DNA of 64,000 nt from Prillingera fragicola. Taxonomy: Eukaryota > Basidiomycota > Tremellomycetes > Trichosporonales > Trichosporonaceae. This document shows positions 10,994 through 21,843 of the stretch, in pieces. Where the stretch lies: positions 930,001-994,000 of the forward strand of contig BEDY01000001.1 of NCBI GenBank assembly GCA_002335605.1. Reading direction: 5' to 3'. Numbering within the stretch: position 1 is the stretch's first letter; the number at the start of each line of letters is the position of its first letter. Both the position numbers and the translations under genes were made by a program. The notes beneath the pieces were generated by a model that did not search any database, had not been told where the DNA came from, and saw only the letters and a list, made by a program, of their open reading frames with translations.

Positions 10994-12794
10994 ATGTCCC
11001 CGACTGCTCTCCACGCCAACGGTCACCAGGACTCGTTCACCCTCCCGTCGTCCAACGGTGTCGAGGTTGACCAGTCCCAGGTCCACGCCAGTGCTCGCCG
11101 GACTCCCGCCGGCGGCCTGATTCAGGTCGAGAGCGAGGGTACGGTCTATGAGGATGGTGGCATCAAGGCTCGCTACACCGACCGTGGTGCCGACGTCGTC
11201 AGTGAGTGGCCCCACGCAACTTGGGACGAGATTGGAAGGCTGACGCTACGCAGAGGACGCTGGTGGGAAGTTGAAGGTCACCAAGACCGAAAGGACTTTC
11301 GAGTTCTACACCAAGACCAATGTTGGCCGTGTTGGGTACGTCTTGCCTCTTCCACACGCACGCAAATGCTAACAAGCCAGCCTCATGCTCGTCGGTATCG
11401 GAGGCAACAACGGCACTACTGTCGTTGCTACCAACCTTGCCAACAAGCACAACATTTCATGGAACACCAAGAGCGGCACCCAGCAGCCCAACTACATTGG
11501 CTCGCTTGTCCGCGCCTCGACTGTTTCGCTCGGTACCGACCCCGAGACTGGCAAGCAGGTCCACGTCCCCATCTCGGACATGCTCCCCATGGTCCACCCC
11601 AACGACTTTGTCATTGGCGGCTGGGACATTTCGAGCGTTCCCCTTGACAAGGCCATGGCCCGTGCCCAGGTCCTCGACTATGACCTCCAGCGTCAGCTGT
11701 TCCCTTACATGGAGTCGATGAAGCCCATGCCCTCGATCTACTACCCCGACTTTATTGCTGCCAACCAGGCCGACCGTGCCGACAACCTGATTGCCGGCGA
11801 GGACAAGCAGGCTCACCTCGAGCAGATCCGCAAGGACATTCGTGACTTCAAGGCCAACAACGACCTTGACTCTGTTGTCGTCCTCTGGACTGCCAACACT
11901 GAGCGTTACGCCGATCTCCTCGACGGTGTCAACGACACTGCCGAGAACCTCCTCAAGTCGATCAAGGAGTCGCACGACGAGGTCTCGCCCTCGACCATTT
12001 TCGCTGTCGCCTCGATCCTTGAGGGTGCTCCCTTCATCAACGGCTCGCCCCAGAACACCTTTGTTCCCGGTGCCATTGAGCTTGCCGAGCAGCACAAGGC
12101 CTTTATTGGTGGTGACGACTTCAAGTCGGGCCAGACCAAGGTCAAGTCGGTTCTTGCCGAGTTCCTTGTCAACGCCGGTATCAAGCCCCTCTCTATTGCC
12201 TCGTACAACCACCTTGGCAACAATGACGGCAAGAACCTCTCGTCGGCCAAGCAGTTCCGCTCCAAGGAGATTTCCAAGTCGTCGGTTGTCGACGACATGG
12301 TTGCTGCCAACCCCGTGCTCTACAAGACTGCCGCCGAGCTCACCGCCGAGTCTGGCGCCGCCGTCAAGAAGGGCGAGCACCCCGACCACATTGTCGTCAT
12401 CAAGCACGTCCCCGCCGTTGGCGACTCGAAGCGTGCCATTGACGAGTACTACTCGGAGCTCCTCATGGGTGGCCGCAACGTCATGAACATTTTCAACGAG
12501 TGCGAGGACTCGCTTCTTGCCACTCCCTTGATCTTTGACCTGGCCATCCTCGCCAACCTGCTCCAGCGCGTCACCTACCGCGAGGTCCCCAAGTCTGGCG
12601 AGGCTGGCGAGTTCCAGCCCCTGTACAGTGTGCTCTCGCTCCTCTCGTACATGCTCAAGGCTCCCCTCGTCAAGCCCGGCACCGACGTTGTCAACTCGCT
12701 CAACCGCCAGCGCAACGCCCTCGACCAGTTCCTCAAGGCCTGCCTTGGTCTCGAGCACCAGGCCGACCTCCTCCTCGACACTCGTGTCTGGTAG
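10994..12794 (+). CDS. INO1: Inositol-3-phosphate synthase
   Basis: The enzyme converts glucose 6-phosphate to 1D-myo-inositol 3-phosphate using NAD, the committed step for inositol and hence phosphatidylinositol and sphingolipid synthesis in the cytosol. Exons 10994-11201, 11254-11335 and 11381-12794 give 567 residues, a little longer than the yeast enzyme because of a variable N-terminus. Diagnostic segments are [13 protein letters not shown] for NAD binding, [72 protein letters not shown] and [13 protein letters not shown]. Codon use is extremely biased to C-ending codons, suggesting high expression. In yeast this gene is repressed by inositol through INO2/INO4 sites; I did not identify equivalents here. 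Confidence 0.98.
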
Positions 12795-13075
12795 GCGTTG
12801 CGTCGTTGACTCGACTTGGATGTGTTTTCTTTTGCTAGTCTAATTTGTCGTGGCTTTCTATGAATTCTTTGCTTAACTTGCTGTTGCACGAACTCGTTGA
12901 GTGCTTGAAGAGTCGCGTCCCGAAGAGATCAGAGACAGAATATCCACTTGCTGCTGTCAGACTGTTTGCAAACCCCTTACAGTAACAGCCATATGGCTGC
13001 AAACTTCAGACCCATCTATCTACACCGCACCATGCCCAGCACCAACTTCTAAACGCTCTCCGCAGCTCAGCAGAC

Positions 13076-13658
13076 CTATACGACCTCCTCACCACCCCCC
13101 GCCCCAGCTCCACCTTTAAGCTCGATCCCCTTCCGCCCACCCCCCTCCTCGCGCGCGGTCGCAGCGACGGCCCCAAGCTCCTCGTCTGTGGGCAGCTGCT
13201 CGTTGGCGTCTGGGGCGAATTCTGACATTGTACGCAGTACCAGGTCGACGGAGGAGAGGAAGGCGTTGGTCGCTAGCCTTAGGAGGCGGAGGGTTGCTGT
13301 TTTGAACGTGCTGTTGGCCCACCAGACGGCGAATAGCGGTGACGACGAGGTTGTGAGTGAGGGAGAGGAAGAGGCGTTGTCAGTTGTTGGCAGCAGTGGC
13401 TAGTCTATCGACTCACACAATGAGGACGTCGCCCTCGACGACTGAGCTGCGCTCAACCAGCCCTGCGTTGACCTCGCGGTCGACGTCGAGTGCGCGCTTG
13501 CCAATCACCGCGTGCTCGGGCGTGAGGAACGGTATCCGGAGGACACTGCTGGTTAGCTACTTTCTGTGCAGGTCGTGGCGGGGACTCGGTGTCCGCTCTA
13601 TGGTCCGAGCTGTGCTGTAAACTTACACCGAGTGTGACAAATCTGCTGTTGCGTCCAT
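13076..13658 (-). CDS. PCC1: KEOPS/EKC complex subunit Pcc1
   Basis: Three exons on the minus strand (start ATG at 13658, stop TAG at 13076-13078) give about 125 residues. Pcc1 is the small dimerising subunit of KEOPS/EKC, which makes the t6A modification at tRNA position 37 and affects telomeres and transcription. The conserved core is visible as VLRIPFLTPEHAV, GKRALDVDREVN, VERSSVVEGDVLIV and, after the second intron, FKTATLRLLRLATNAFLSSV and LVLRTMSEF. This is the expected beta-sheet and helix order of the family. A Gly/Glu-rich tail of about 40 residues follows and is longer than usual. The gene is easy to miss because each exon is short. It shares a 225-base promoter with UBC12. Confidence 0.85.
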
Positions 13659-13882
13659 GGTTTGTGATGAAGGGAGATGAAGTAGGAGTGTCGAGCGTGA
13701 TGGAGACAAATATTGGTGGGTCCTGGCTCGCTCACCCAAAATGGCAGGGGGAGCTCTGTCAGCTCGGCGTCATCCACTCTATCTCTCTTACTGTCGACCA
13801 CATCGTCTCTTATAGTATACTATAGACGCGCAACAGCGCATACCCCTCTCCACATACCTAGACGACCAGAAAGCTGCCCGTC
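13659..13882. promoter_or_regulatory. Divergent promoter between PCC1 and UBC12
   Basis: Only 224 bases separate the two start codons. The stretch contains TATAGTATACTATAG near 13811, an AT-rich near-palindrome that could serve as a TATA-like element about 70 bases before UBC12. Confidence 0.4.
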
Positions 13883-14879
13883 ATGATCAAGGTTAGCGCG
13901 CTCCCGTGCATGCCCGACCGTGTTGCTGACGCGTCTTCTTCTTGCCACCCCACTCGCGCGACCTCTCTCCTCCTCTCTCGTCCGACCTCGTCTTCTCGTC
14001 TTTCAATGCATATGCTTGCAATACGCACAGATCTGGAAGCTCAAGCAGGACCAGACGGCCCAGGATAAGAAAAAGCCCAAGACGACCGCCGCCCAGCTCC
14101 GAGTCCAGAAGGGTATGTCCGACCTGCGATGGGTGCTCTGTCTTGGGCCATGACTTTCTGGCATGCTAAAGCTGACGCGCTTGCAGACCTCACTGAGCTC
14201 GAGCTCCCAGACACTATGAAAATGGTCTTTGCGGACCCGGCCGACGTGCTCAACTTTGAGCTCACCATTATTCCTGACGAGGGTGAGTGTGCTCGACGGT
14301 CGCTGCTGCGTCATTGCCGCCAGCGGTGCACACGGCGCAGCTCGTAGCTGCCCATGCGGCTCGCCGCTGACGCACAGGCATCTACAAGGGCGGCGTCTTC
14401 CCATTCACTTTTGCCATCAACCCAAACTACCCGCACGAGCCCCCCAAGGTTAGGTGTACCAAGAAGGTGAGTCCGGCGTCGAGCGTGCAGGCCAGAGCTG
14501 ATGCAGCAAGATCTACCACCCCAACCTCGACCTGGAGGGTAACGTGTGCCTCAACATTCTCCGCGAGGACTGGAAGCCCGTCCTCAACCTCTCGAGTGTC
14601 ATGGTTGGACTGCAGTACCTCTTCCTTGAGCCCAACCCCGACGACCCTCTGAACAAGGGTGAGTAACTGCTACAGCTGGCGTGTGTGTGGGGAAAACACG
14701 TTGCCAGCATATTGGGGTGGCGCGACACGCGTTTCAGAAGATGGGGGATCAGCGCTGACACCAACACAGAGGCCGCCGAGGACCTGCGGCGCAACCGCGA
14801 CATGTTTGCCAACAATGTCAAGACGGCGATGCGTGGTGGAAACGTCCGTGGAGAGACTTTTGAGAAGGTCGCCAAGTAG
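13883..14879 (+). CDS. UBC12: NEDD8-conjugating enzyme E2
   Basis: Six exons join to about 177 residues matching Ubc12 along the whole length. The N-terminal [11 protein letters not shown] is the docking peptide for the NEDD8 E1, and its first intron falls after only three codons. The E2 core includes [16 protein letters not shown] and the active-site segment [14 protein letters not shown], with the catalytic Cys followed by [11 protein letters not shown]. It ends in the [15 protein letters not shown] helix region. The enzyme carries NEDD8/Rub1 as a thioester and transfers it to cullins, which activates SCF-type ubiquitin ligases. Two F-box-like genes occur within 10 kb, but that is probably coincidence. 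Confidence 0.97.
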
Positions 14880-15073
14880 GCGGTCGTTGTACTGTGCATG
14901 GCATTGGTGTATATGCGTCGCGGACAAGCGCCGAGTTCTGGGTGCTATGAGTCGCAGCGGCGGCAGTTCATCTATCCTGTCTGTCTCTCTCGTGGGCTGC
15001 TGCAGGCAGTTGCCACGATTCTCCGCACACGCTAGCAGCAATGCGTAATCCGTGACATCCATGCTATTGACTT

Positions 15074-16579
15074 CTACACCTTGACCTTGGCACCCTTTGC
15101 CTTTGCCCTCGCAGCAGCCTTTGCCGCGCGCCCAGCCCACCACTTACGGAACTTTGCCAAGCTATAGACGACGCTCTTGGAGAACCCCGCAGTGACTAGC
15201 CCCTTTATGCTCTGCGTCAACGCCGGCCGGCGAATAATGTTGCGCACTTCGTTGGCGACAACCTCGCGGAATCCGTCCTTACCAGCGACGCCGAGCCAGA
15301 AGGCCTTGTCGTCCCAGAGTGGGCCGCCGAATGCGCGCTGCGAGGCGCGCGTCTCGCGGCGCTCGGCGCGCACGTCCTTGTCCACCAGCGCGCCGGCGAT
15401 GGTTGGGCGGAAGTGGCGGGCGAGGGCACGGCGGAGGGTGAGGGGCAAAGCGGCGAGGAGGGTCGCGTAGTGCTCCTCGCTCGAGGGCTGGGCGAGGAGT
15501 GCCTCTCCTGCCCCGTGCCAGCTCCATTGTGCTGCTGCTGATGGCTTTTCAGCGTACTCGCCAGCATACCGCAGTCCCACCGCTGCGCCAATGTGGGGGC
15601 CGTACAACCGCCGAAACCCGTCCAGCACACCTGGTCCGCGCACAATGTTTTTGACCTTGTCCGGGTTCTCGGCGCCGGGCATGCTCATGCGCGGGTCGCC
15701 AGAGTAGGATATGCCTGCGATAGCCTCCCAGAGCGCAAGCTCGGTAAAGGGTTTTGCTGGTGGGAGCTGGAGGAGGGCCAGGGCGAGGGCAGAGTGGGTG
15801 TTGGCCTCGAGGGCCGGCTCGAGAGAGGGGACACAGTGCAGCGTGAGCACTGGCTTGTGTAACCGGCCAGAGACGTAAAGGGTTGTCCAGTTTTCCAAGT
15901 CGCGCGACAGGAGCGGGGTCGAGATGATGCCGTACTTGACCTCCTGGGTAGTGTCAGCGACGTATCCTTTGTTGCCTCGGCCAAAGCTCAAGCCACACAC
16001 GTACCATATCTCCAAAGTGGACCATGGTCACGTACCACATGCCCGCGCCAATCCTGTCCTGCATCCACCCCACTGCCCGTGGACCGAGAAGACGTGCGTA
16101 CAGTGGGTAATGGCTCGGAAATTGCTTCATGTTGGCTGCGTGGAAAGCGCGAGCGTTCGGCGTTGACAGGATAAAGTCAGTGAGCGGTTGGGGCTGTGGA
16201 GTAAGCAGCCGCGTCATTCCACACGCTCTACAAGACTCACGCCGTCTTTTGACGCGTTCGCCTGAGCAACAACACCACTGCCGTAGGCGACAGCCAGGTC
16301 AATCGGTGCATTAAAGCCGTCGACGACAGGCCGGAGCTTGACGTAGGCGCGCTTGAGCGTGTCCGAGAGCTCTGCAGGTGGCTGGGGTACGCTGCCAGAG
16401 CCATTCGCAGCCTTTTCGACGTCCGCAGCCAGAGCTGCTGCCGAGGTAAGTGGGCGGCTCGAGGACATTGAAACGACGTGCACATAGCGAGCCCTTGACC
16501 TCAAAGTCAGGCGCGAAGATGATGCCACAGCATTGCGTCCCAGACCGACAGTGTGCGCAAATGCCTGTGGGATTAGCAT
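15074..16579 (-). CDS. TAM41: Mitochondrial phosphatidate cytidylyltransferase
   Basis: Tam41 makes CDP-diacylglycerol from phosphatidic acid and CTP at the matrix side of the inner membrane, the first step of cardiolipin synthesis. Three exons on the minus strand were joined. The N-terminus after ATG 16579 (MLIPQAFAHTVGLGRN, then SSSRLTLRSRAR) is a good mitochondrial presequence. The nucleotidyltransferase signature is IDLAVAYGSGVVAQ. Family blocks follow: DFILSTPNARAFHAANMKQF, HYPLYARLLGPRAVGWMQ, YVTMVHFGDM, VKYGIISTPLLSRDL, YVSGRLHKPV, ALWEAIAGISYSGDPRM and ENPDKVKNIV. The Lys-rich C-terminus (AKAKGAKVKV) is usual. A farther upstream in-frame ATG at 16657 exists, but 16579 gives the better presequence. 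Confidence 0.93.
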
Positions 16580-17030
16580 GGCTGTTGACTGGGTTTCTCG
16601 GGTAGGTCTCACGCAGGATGGTCGGGGCATGGTCACACGAGCGCTGACGGTGGACAAGGGAAGGATGCTCGGCAGGTGCCGGGAGAACGGACGAGGGCGC
16701 CGAAATAAAGGGGAGGTCCAGTGGTGCTGACCTGCACCTTTGCTCGTGTTCTTGAACCAGCAATGCTCGAGCGTGGTGTGGGAGACGGAGATGCAAGACT
16801 CACGAGGTCATTGTTCCCAACTTTCAGGTTGCGGTTGTGTTCATTGGTTTACGTAAGATTGAAACGACATTTAGCCAGTTTAGCCGTGTCGCCATCACTT
16901 GTGCTGATGGGAACGGGTAGCTCCCCCGTCTTGTTGTATCAATTACAAGTTGACGTTCTAGCTCACTGACCACTGTCCGTATTTTCGACAGCGCGGGTCA
17001 CCCTCAATTAGGCGTGAAGTGTAGCTCAGC
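16580..17030. promoter_or_regulatory. Divergent intergenic region between TAM41 and the F-box-like gene
   Basis: About 450 bases with no supported gene. It must hold promoters for TAM41 to the left and the gene at 17031 to the right. No clear TATA box or RNA gene was seen. Confidence 0.4.
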
Positions 17031-17885
17031 ATGTCCGCCCCGTCCGACCCTCTCGCTCTGGGGCAGCGCCTACAGCAGCCGCACATCGTCGAGACGATCG
17101 TGTCCTACTTGCATACCGAGTCTAACCCGGCTAGCAAGGCTGAGCTTTACCGCCTTCTCCGTGTGTCCAAGACATTCTTTCATGCCGTCGCCCCAGCGCT
17201 CTACCGTACGCTTGCGTGCGAATTTCAGGTCGGCAAGAACCCATTCGTTGACGCCGGCATGAAAGATGATCTCCTCGGGTACACGGAGACCATGCTCTTG
17301 ACCTCGCACAGCACTGAAGATTGTGAGGCTATCACGGCCAGCCTTAACCCAAAGCTGCCAAGGGTGCGGTCACTCGTCATCCACTACTACCCACACGTGG
17401 TCTGCACCGGGCTTGAATGCCCTTTGATTGAGAACGCCCGTCCGAACACTCTGCGCATCGAACATCTTGCGGCCGCCAATGGTATGCCTGGGTATATCCC
17501 AGAATTGCTCCTGGCAAACGTGACGACTTTCGAAGTCTCCATCGGTAACGTCGACCTGCGCTACGTTGGAGACGCGCTCACAATCCCGTGGCCTCCCTCT
17601 GCCAGCCGGATAGAGTTGCGCTTCATGATCTTTCCTTCGGAGGTGCTGCAATACGAAGAGCAAGCCCTCAGCATTATCGAGTTTATGGATCAGCTCGCGT
17701 ATGCTATCGAAAGTCACCCGATCGTCCCCGAGGTTCGCTTTGTTGTCGAGGGTCATGAAGAGGACGCGCACGAGGAATGGGGCCAGGCGATGGCCTTGCT
17801 TCAGCGAACATGGGATGAGACCTGTGTGGGACTAGGCGGGGAGATTCAGCATTGCCTCAAGATTTTGGACGCGACCTCGATGTGA
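17031..17885 (+). CDS. F-box-like protein of unknown target
   Basis: A single exon encodes 284 residues. The N-terminal 50 residues have the pattern HIVETIVSYL, then YRLLRVSKTFFHAVAPALYRTL, which is the F-box-like helix arrangement common in basidiomycete hypothetical proteins. If it is a true F-box it would bind Skp1 and recruit a substrate to an SCF ubiquitin ligase. The remainder lacks obvious repeats; it contains strand-rich leucine-spaced segments (RVRSLVIHYYPHVV, NTLRIEHLAAANG, VTTFEVSIGNVDLRYV) that could form degenerate leucine-rich repeats. No signal peptide or membrane segment is seen. Lineage-specific expansion of such genes is common in tremellomycetes. Confidence 0.7.
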   Translation: MSAPSDPLALGQRLQQPHIVETIVSYLHTESNPASKAELYRLLRVSKTFFHAVAPALYRTLACEFQVGKNPFVDAGMKDDLLGYTETMLLTSHSTEDCEAITASLNPKLPRVRSLVIHYYPHVVCTGLECPLIENARPNTLRIEHLAAANGMPGYIPELLLANVTTFEVSIGNVDLRYVGDALTIPWPPSASRIELRFMIFPSEVLQYEEQALSIIEFMDQLAYAIESHPIVPEVRFVVEGHEEDAHEEWGQAMALLQRTWDETCVGLGGEIQHCLKILDATSM

Positions 17886-18274
17886 GAGAGCGCCAGTGGC
17901 ATGTGCAGGGCACAAGAGGTCCACCACGTGCTCCGCCTTGAGTTCCTCATTGAAGGACCGAAGAGGACATGGCTGATCATGGCACAGAACGCTGCCTTGG
18001 GGCGTGGATATGGTTTAGGATGGGGCTTGGGATTGAAATTCTCATTGCTAAATAGCACTTTGAAGTGGATAACATGAATAACGAATAGGAGACCGGGCCG
18101 TGTTCATCAACGACGTCAACGACGACTTCGATGAGAGTCTCTCGACGGACTGTACCCGGACGAGCTTTCACCCGACCTATCCTCCTGACCTTAACGCCGC
18201 CCTATATCTGGCTGTGTTTGATGCATATGATGCTGATCCTTGTCGTGCATGCAATACCCTCATCATACAGCACT
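17886..18274. other. Convergent intergenic region
   Basis: About 390 bases between the stop codons of the F-box-like gene and RIT1. It presumably contains both 3' UTRs. I see no gene or strong structure in it. Confidence 0.4.
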
Positions 18275-20094
18275 TCATCCCCTAGCAGGACTCATCAAGA
18301 ACTCATTAACCCGCTTCAAAGCAGCCCTCGGCGGGTTCCCATCCGGCCACTGCGCGACAAGCTCGTGCAGATGCCTGGCAATAGCCTCCTTGTCCACAAC
18401 CCCACCTGCCCCATCATCAGCTGACGCAAGCAGCGCAACGGCGATGGGCAGGATAGTCTTGCGAGCCGCCTGCAGGTCGAGCTGGGACAGGCGCGCTCTG
18501 GAGGAAAGGATTGGTGTTTCTGCTGCGTGCTCGGGGTCTGCATGGCGCGCGAGTGCTGCCTCGAGCTCGGCAGCTGTCCCGGGTGAGAGGATTATGGTTG
18601 CGCCGTCGTGGTCGTCGACAAAGTCCTCGAGCTCGTTGAGAGCCGCGACAAACTCTTTGCCATGGGTGCGTGCCGAGGCGACTGCGAACACTACGGCCGA
18701 CGAGTCCGGGGTGATGGGGAGAATTGGTGGTGTGTCGTCCTTGCGGGGTTTGTCCAGTTCGACGACGCGGATGACTATTGTTGAGCTACCGGCTGATTGG
18801 ATCTGTGAGGGAGAAATGGGAGCGCCGATGTCGAGGGAGAGTAATGGGGAAACATTGGTGGAGGCGGAGGAGAGATTGGAGGGTGAGGCTGACGAGTCCA
18901 GCGACATCTTGCCAACACCGAGAGCCAGTTTGGCTTCAGCAACCAGCTCGTCGACCTGGTTTGGCAGCTCCCCCCGCGCCGTGGACAGTAGATCATCCTT
19001 GTGCGCGTGATACACAGACGGCTTGAGACCCTTCCCGCGTCAGCACTCGTGGCAGATTGTCAACGTACTCTTCCCCACAGTTCATCATCATCTCCAGCCC
19101 CTGGTACATAGTCGAACGCGACTGTTCGGGCAAAAACGCCACCACCCACCCGCGTTGCTGTTGGAATTGCATCTCCGCGTCCCGAGTCGTCCACCCAGCG
19201 AGACGCTGACACGCAGATGATGGGCGTGTACGGCGCATGCACCTCGATCGCCGGCGGCTGCGTCGTGGCCGGGTGAAGGAAGAAGGGGCGGAGAGGGCGA
19301 GTGAGGTCTGGCAGTGGAAGAACAGATGACTGCCAATGTTACCGCAGGACTTATAGCTAACTCACCTCAAGACTTGCTGCCCAACAATCCACGCGGGCCT
19401 CAATCTGTGATCGCTCCGAAGGCGAGACGATGGCCGGGAGGTAGAGTTCCGTGTCCCATTCCTCCCCTGCAGACAGCCCCTCACGTGCCCGTCGCAGAGC
19501 TAGAGCGCGGTTGATGACAACACACCAGATTGGTACAGTCTTTGAGAGACCGTCCGGCATGCGCTGCGGGTGAGCAACGGAACGGACCGCAAGTTGTCGC
19601 GCCTCACCTTGCCGCGGCGTGTTGAGTCAACGAGCAAGAACCTGTCTGTTAGCTCCGTGCACCTGCCAGTAACACAATTGATCTCACCCTCCCTTCTTCT
19701 CAGCATGCTTTGCCAGCGAAAGATTAGATCGGCGCAGGTTGAAGTCCCAATTCTGTGGTCAGAGGAAGCCGGCCCGAATCGCTCACGAGGGTGTGCCCGT
19801 CTGTGCTTTTGAAGTACGCGTAGGTCGATGAGCTAGTCTGTGTAGGTCAGTAGGACTCCCAAACTAGGCAGAAGAGCTCACGGAAGGGTCGCAGTACCAA
19901 GTGCCGCATCGTTGATTCGCTACACTGTCAGTCGCCAGCGATCAAAACAGGGACTCACCAATGACCTCGAATCGACCACCAAACCACTCGTCGGCCACCT
20001 TTCTCACAAAGCGCTCATCGGCCGCAATCGAGTGTAGCCTGTTGAACAGGTCATGCTGAGCCGCATGTTTCTTGATCAACTTTGCCTCGTTCAT
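18275..20094 (-). CDS. RIT1: Initiator tRNA phosphoribosyltransferase (2'-O-ribosyl phosphate transferase)
   Basis: Rit1 adds a ribosyl phosphate to A64 of initiator tRNA-Met, which keeps it out of elongation in fungi and plants. Eight exons on the minus strand join from ATG 20094. Diagnostic segments are NQRCGTWYCDPS, SSTYAYFKSTDGHTLNWDF, LRRSNLSLAKHA, the near-invariant FLLVDSTRRGKRMPDGLSKT, VPIWCVVINRAL, AIVSPSERSQIE, LTRPLRPFFLHPA, YTPIICVSASRW and FDYVPGAGDDDELWG. The last exon encodes the C-terminal DUSP-like half with lower conservation. Small introns of about 35-60 bases separate the exons. The two halves match the family order in full, so the gene looks intact. Confidence 0.9.
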
Positions 20095-20868
20095 GGTTGC
20101 CCAACAGCGAGACTTGTGCGAGACTGCAGAGATTGTCGTGACCTAGGACTGTTGAACTTTGAGATTCAGGCACCGCACGTGGCCCGATAACCGGTTCATA
20201 CGCCAGCCAAGTGGCCAAGTGCAGCCAGGTCCAAGGTCTCGAGGGTGACATTGTACTGCTCGAGATCCAGCGTACGCGTCGAGGAGCGCCGAACGCCGCT
20301 GCCTTGGATATCAGCAGACCACAACAACCGCCCCCTTGGTCGTTGAAGCATCCCCTGTGAACCTTGGTGAGCGGGTGTTGAACTCTACAAGCCTCCACAG
20401 CCCCAGCCGTGGTCATGGGGTTCTCCGGCTATACATGTACGTTGCGCTCATATCCTGCACAAAGAAGTGGGAGCTCATTGAAAGCTCGTGATCGAGTAAC
20501 GCATGGCTAACCTAACAAGCGTGCCGCACTCAAGAATTGCACAGCATAAACATTGAGATCCGCTTGGCAGTCGCGGTTACAGTGGTGGGGCATTGTTCCA
20601 TTCCTCGGAAGCCCAACACAGGTACCCACAGGTGGAGCTCGGTCCGCTGTTCCCTGTTCCCCAGCCAATGTCTGCGCAGCGGGCAGCGACAACCGTCGAC
20701 GGAATCGTACGCAGTCTCCAACCCTTAGATCCAAAAACATGTTTGTGCGGCTTGCCAAGCCAGGACACTGGGCGCGCGCGAACTTGTGACCAGGCCACAG
20801 CTCCTCCGGTTCGAGGTATAATATGCGGCTACACGGCCTGTTCTCCAGTCACAGTCCACCCAACCACA
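20095..20868. promoter_or_regulatory. Divergent intergenic region between RIT1 and the secreted lectin gene
   Basis: About 770 bases. The right end carries the lectin promoter with a clear TATAATAT at 20817-20824. The rest contains short overlapping frames with no recognisable product. Confidence 0.45.
20817..20824 (+). promoter_or_regulatory. TATA-like element of the lectin gene
   Basis: TATAATAT lies 45 bases before the lectin ATG in otherwise GC-rich DNA. Most neighbouring housekeeping genes lack such a box, which would fit a regulated secreted product. Confidence 0.45.
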
Positions 20869-21580
20869 ATGCGTGTCATCTTTGCTGCTGCCATTGCGAC
20901 TCTGCTCGCCGCTACTGCCACAGCGGCACCCGCTCCCCAGGCGGACCCGACGGCAGCCAACCTCTCGCCGCCTCTCAACGAGGACAACCTGCCAGCCGAC
21001 CACCCAATGTGGTTTGGCCGCCCGCTGTACTGGAACTACGCGTCTGGCAAGTGTCTGCAAGTCGAGGGTGTTTGGGCTGGTGCACGCGTCGTGGTGTAAG
21101 TTAACTCACTGGTGGCGGCCGTGCTCGACTGACTGTGGCAGTGCCGACTGTACTGGTCCGACCGCCAATCGTCTCTGGGACGTGGGACCCGACTACGGCT
21201 GGATCAAGCTCAACAAGACCGAGCTCTGCCTCGACGCTGGTGACTGTGAGTTGAACCTACCTCTGACGTTCAGAGTTACATTAACACGTGCAGTCGTCGG
21301 CGCATCCCAGACCAACGGCCGCAAGCTCACGCTGCAAACCTGCTCATTCTTTTCGTCTGGCCACCGTGCCAACGCCCAAATCTGGTGGTACCCGCTCAAC
21401 AGGAGCAACCCGTGGCACCGCCTTGAACTGGCTGGTGGCAGCTGCTCGCCGCAGCGCACCAACAAGTGCATGGACTTGACCGACGGTAATGTCAATGGTG
21501 GCGCTGTGCAGCTCTGGGAGTGTGCGCTTGGCAACATGAACCAAGCGTTTGACCTGGGTCCGTGGTGCGTGCACTGCTAG
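20869..21580 (+). CDS. Secreted ricin-B-type beta-trefoil lectin-like protein
   Basis: Three exons give roughly 200 residues. The N-terminus MRVIFAAAIATLLAATATAA is a clear signal peptide with cleavage likely after an Ala-X-Ala. The mature part has repeats of the beta-trefoil lectin kind: YWNYASGKCLQVEGVWAGA, ANRLWDVGPDYGWIKL, CLDAGDFVGASQTNG, AQIWWYPLN, and finally CMDLTDGNVNGGAVQLWECA with the QxW motif, followed by QAFDLGPW. It carries no catalytic chain, so it is a carbohydrate-binding protein and not a toxin. Likely roles are cell-wall or extracellular glycan binding. Ten or so Cys residues suggest disulfides. The gene has its own TATA-like box. Confidence 0.8.
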
Positions 21581-21843
21581 GTTGTTGAAGCTGGGATGGG
21601 CCAAGCCGCCGGAGACTCCCAAATCGCAGGACAATGGATTTCGCATGAGGACAATGCTATGGACAGTTTAGTAGCGTCAGACGAACACTATGGTAGCTTC
21701 ACATGTCACTAGTTGGTTCTGAGACTATGTGAGAGGTGGACAATACAAGTGGAGGCCACATCCGATGATTCTCCGACCAAGTAATCCACTCACTTATCTT
21801 GCCACCACTTCTCCATCCTCCACATGCACGACCATTCTTCACC

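Noticed and set aside
11457..12758. A 433-codon open frame antisense to INO1.
   Set aside because: It mirrors the strongly biased codons of INO1 and is low-complexity Val/Gly/Leu/Glu-rich with no domain. Such antisense openness is typical of highly biased GC-rich genes.
20869..21580. Treating the ricin-B-type domain as a toxin.
   Set aside because: Only the carbohydrate-binding beta-trefoil is present. No catalytic N-glycosidase chain or other toxic domain is encoded.
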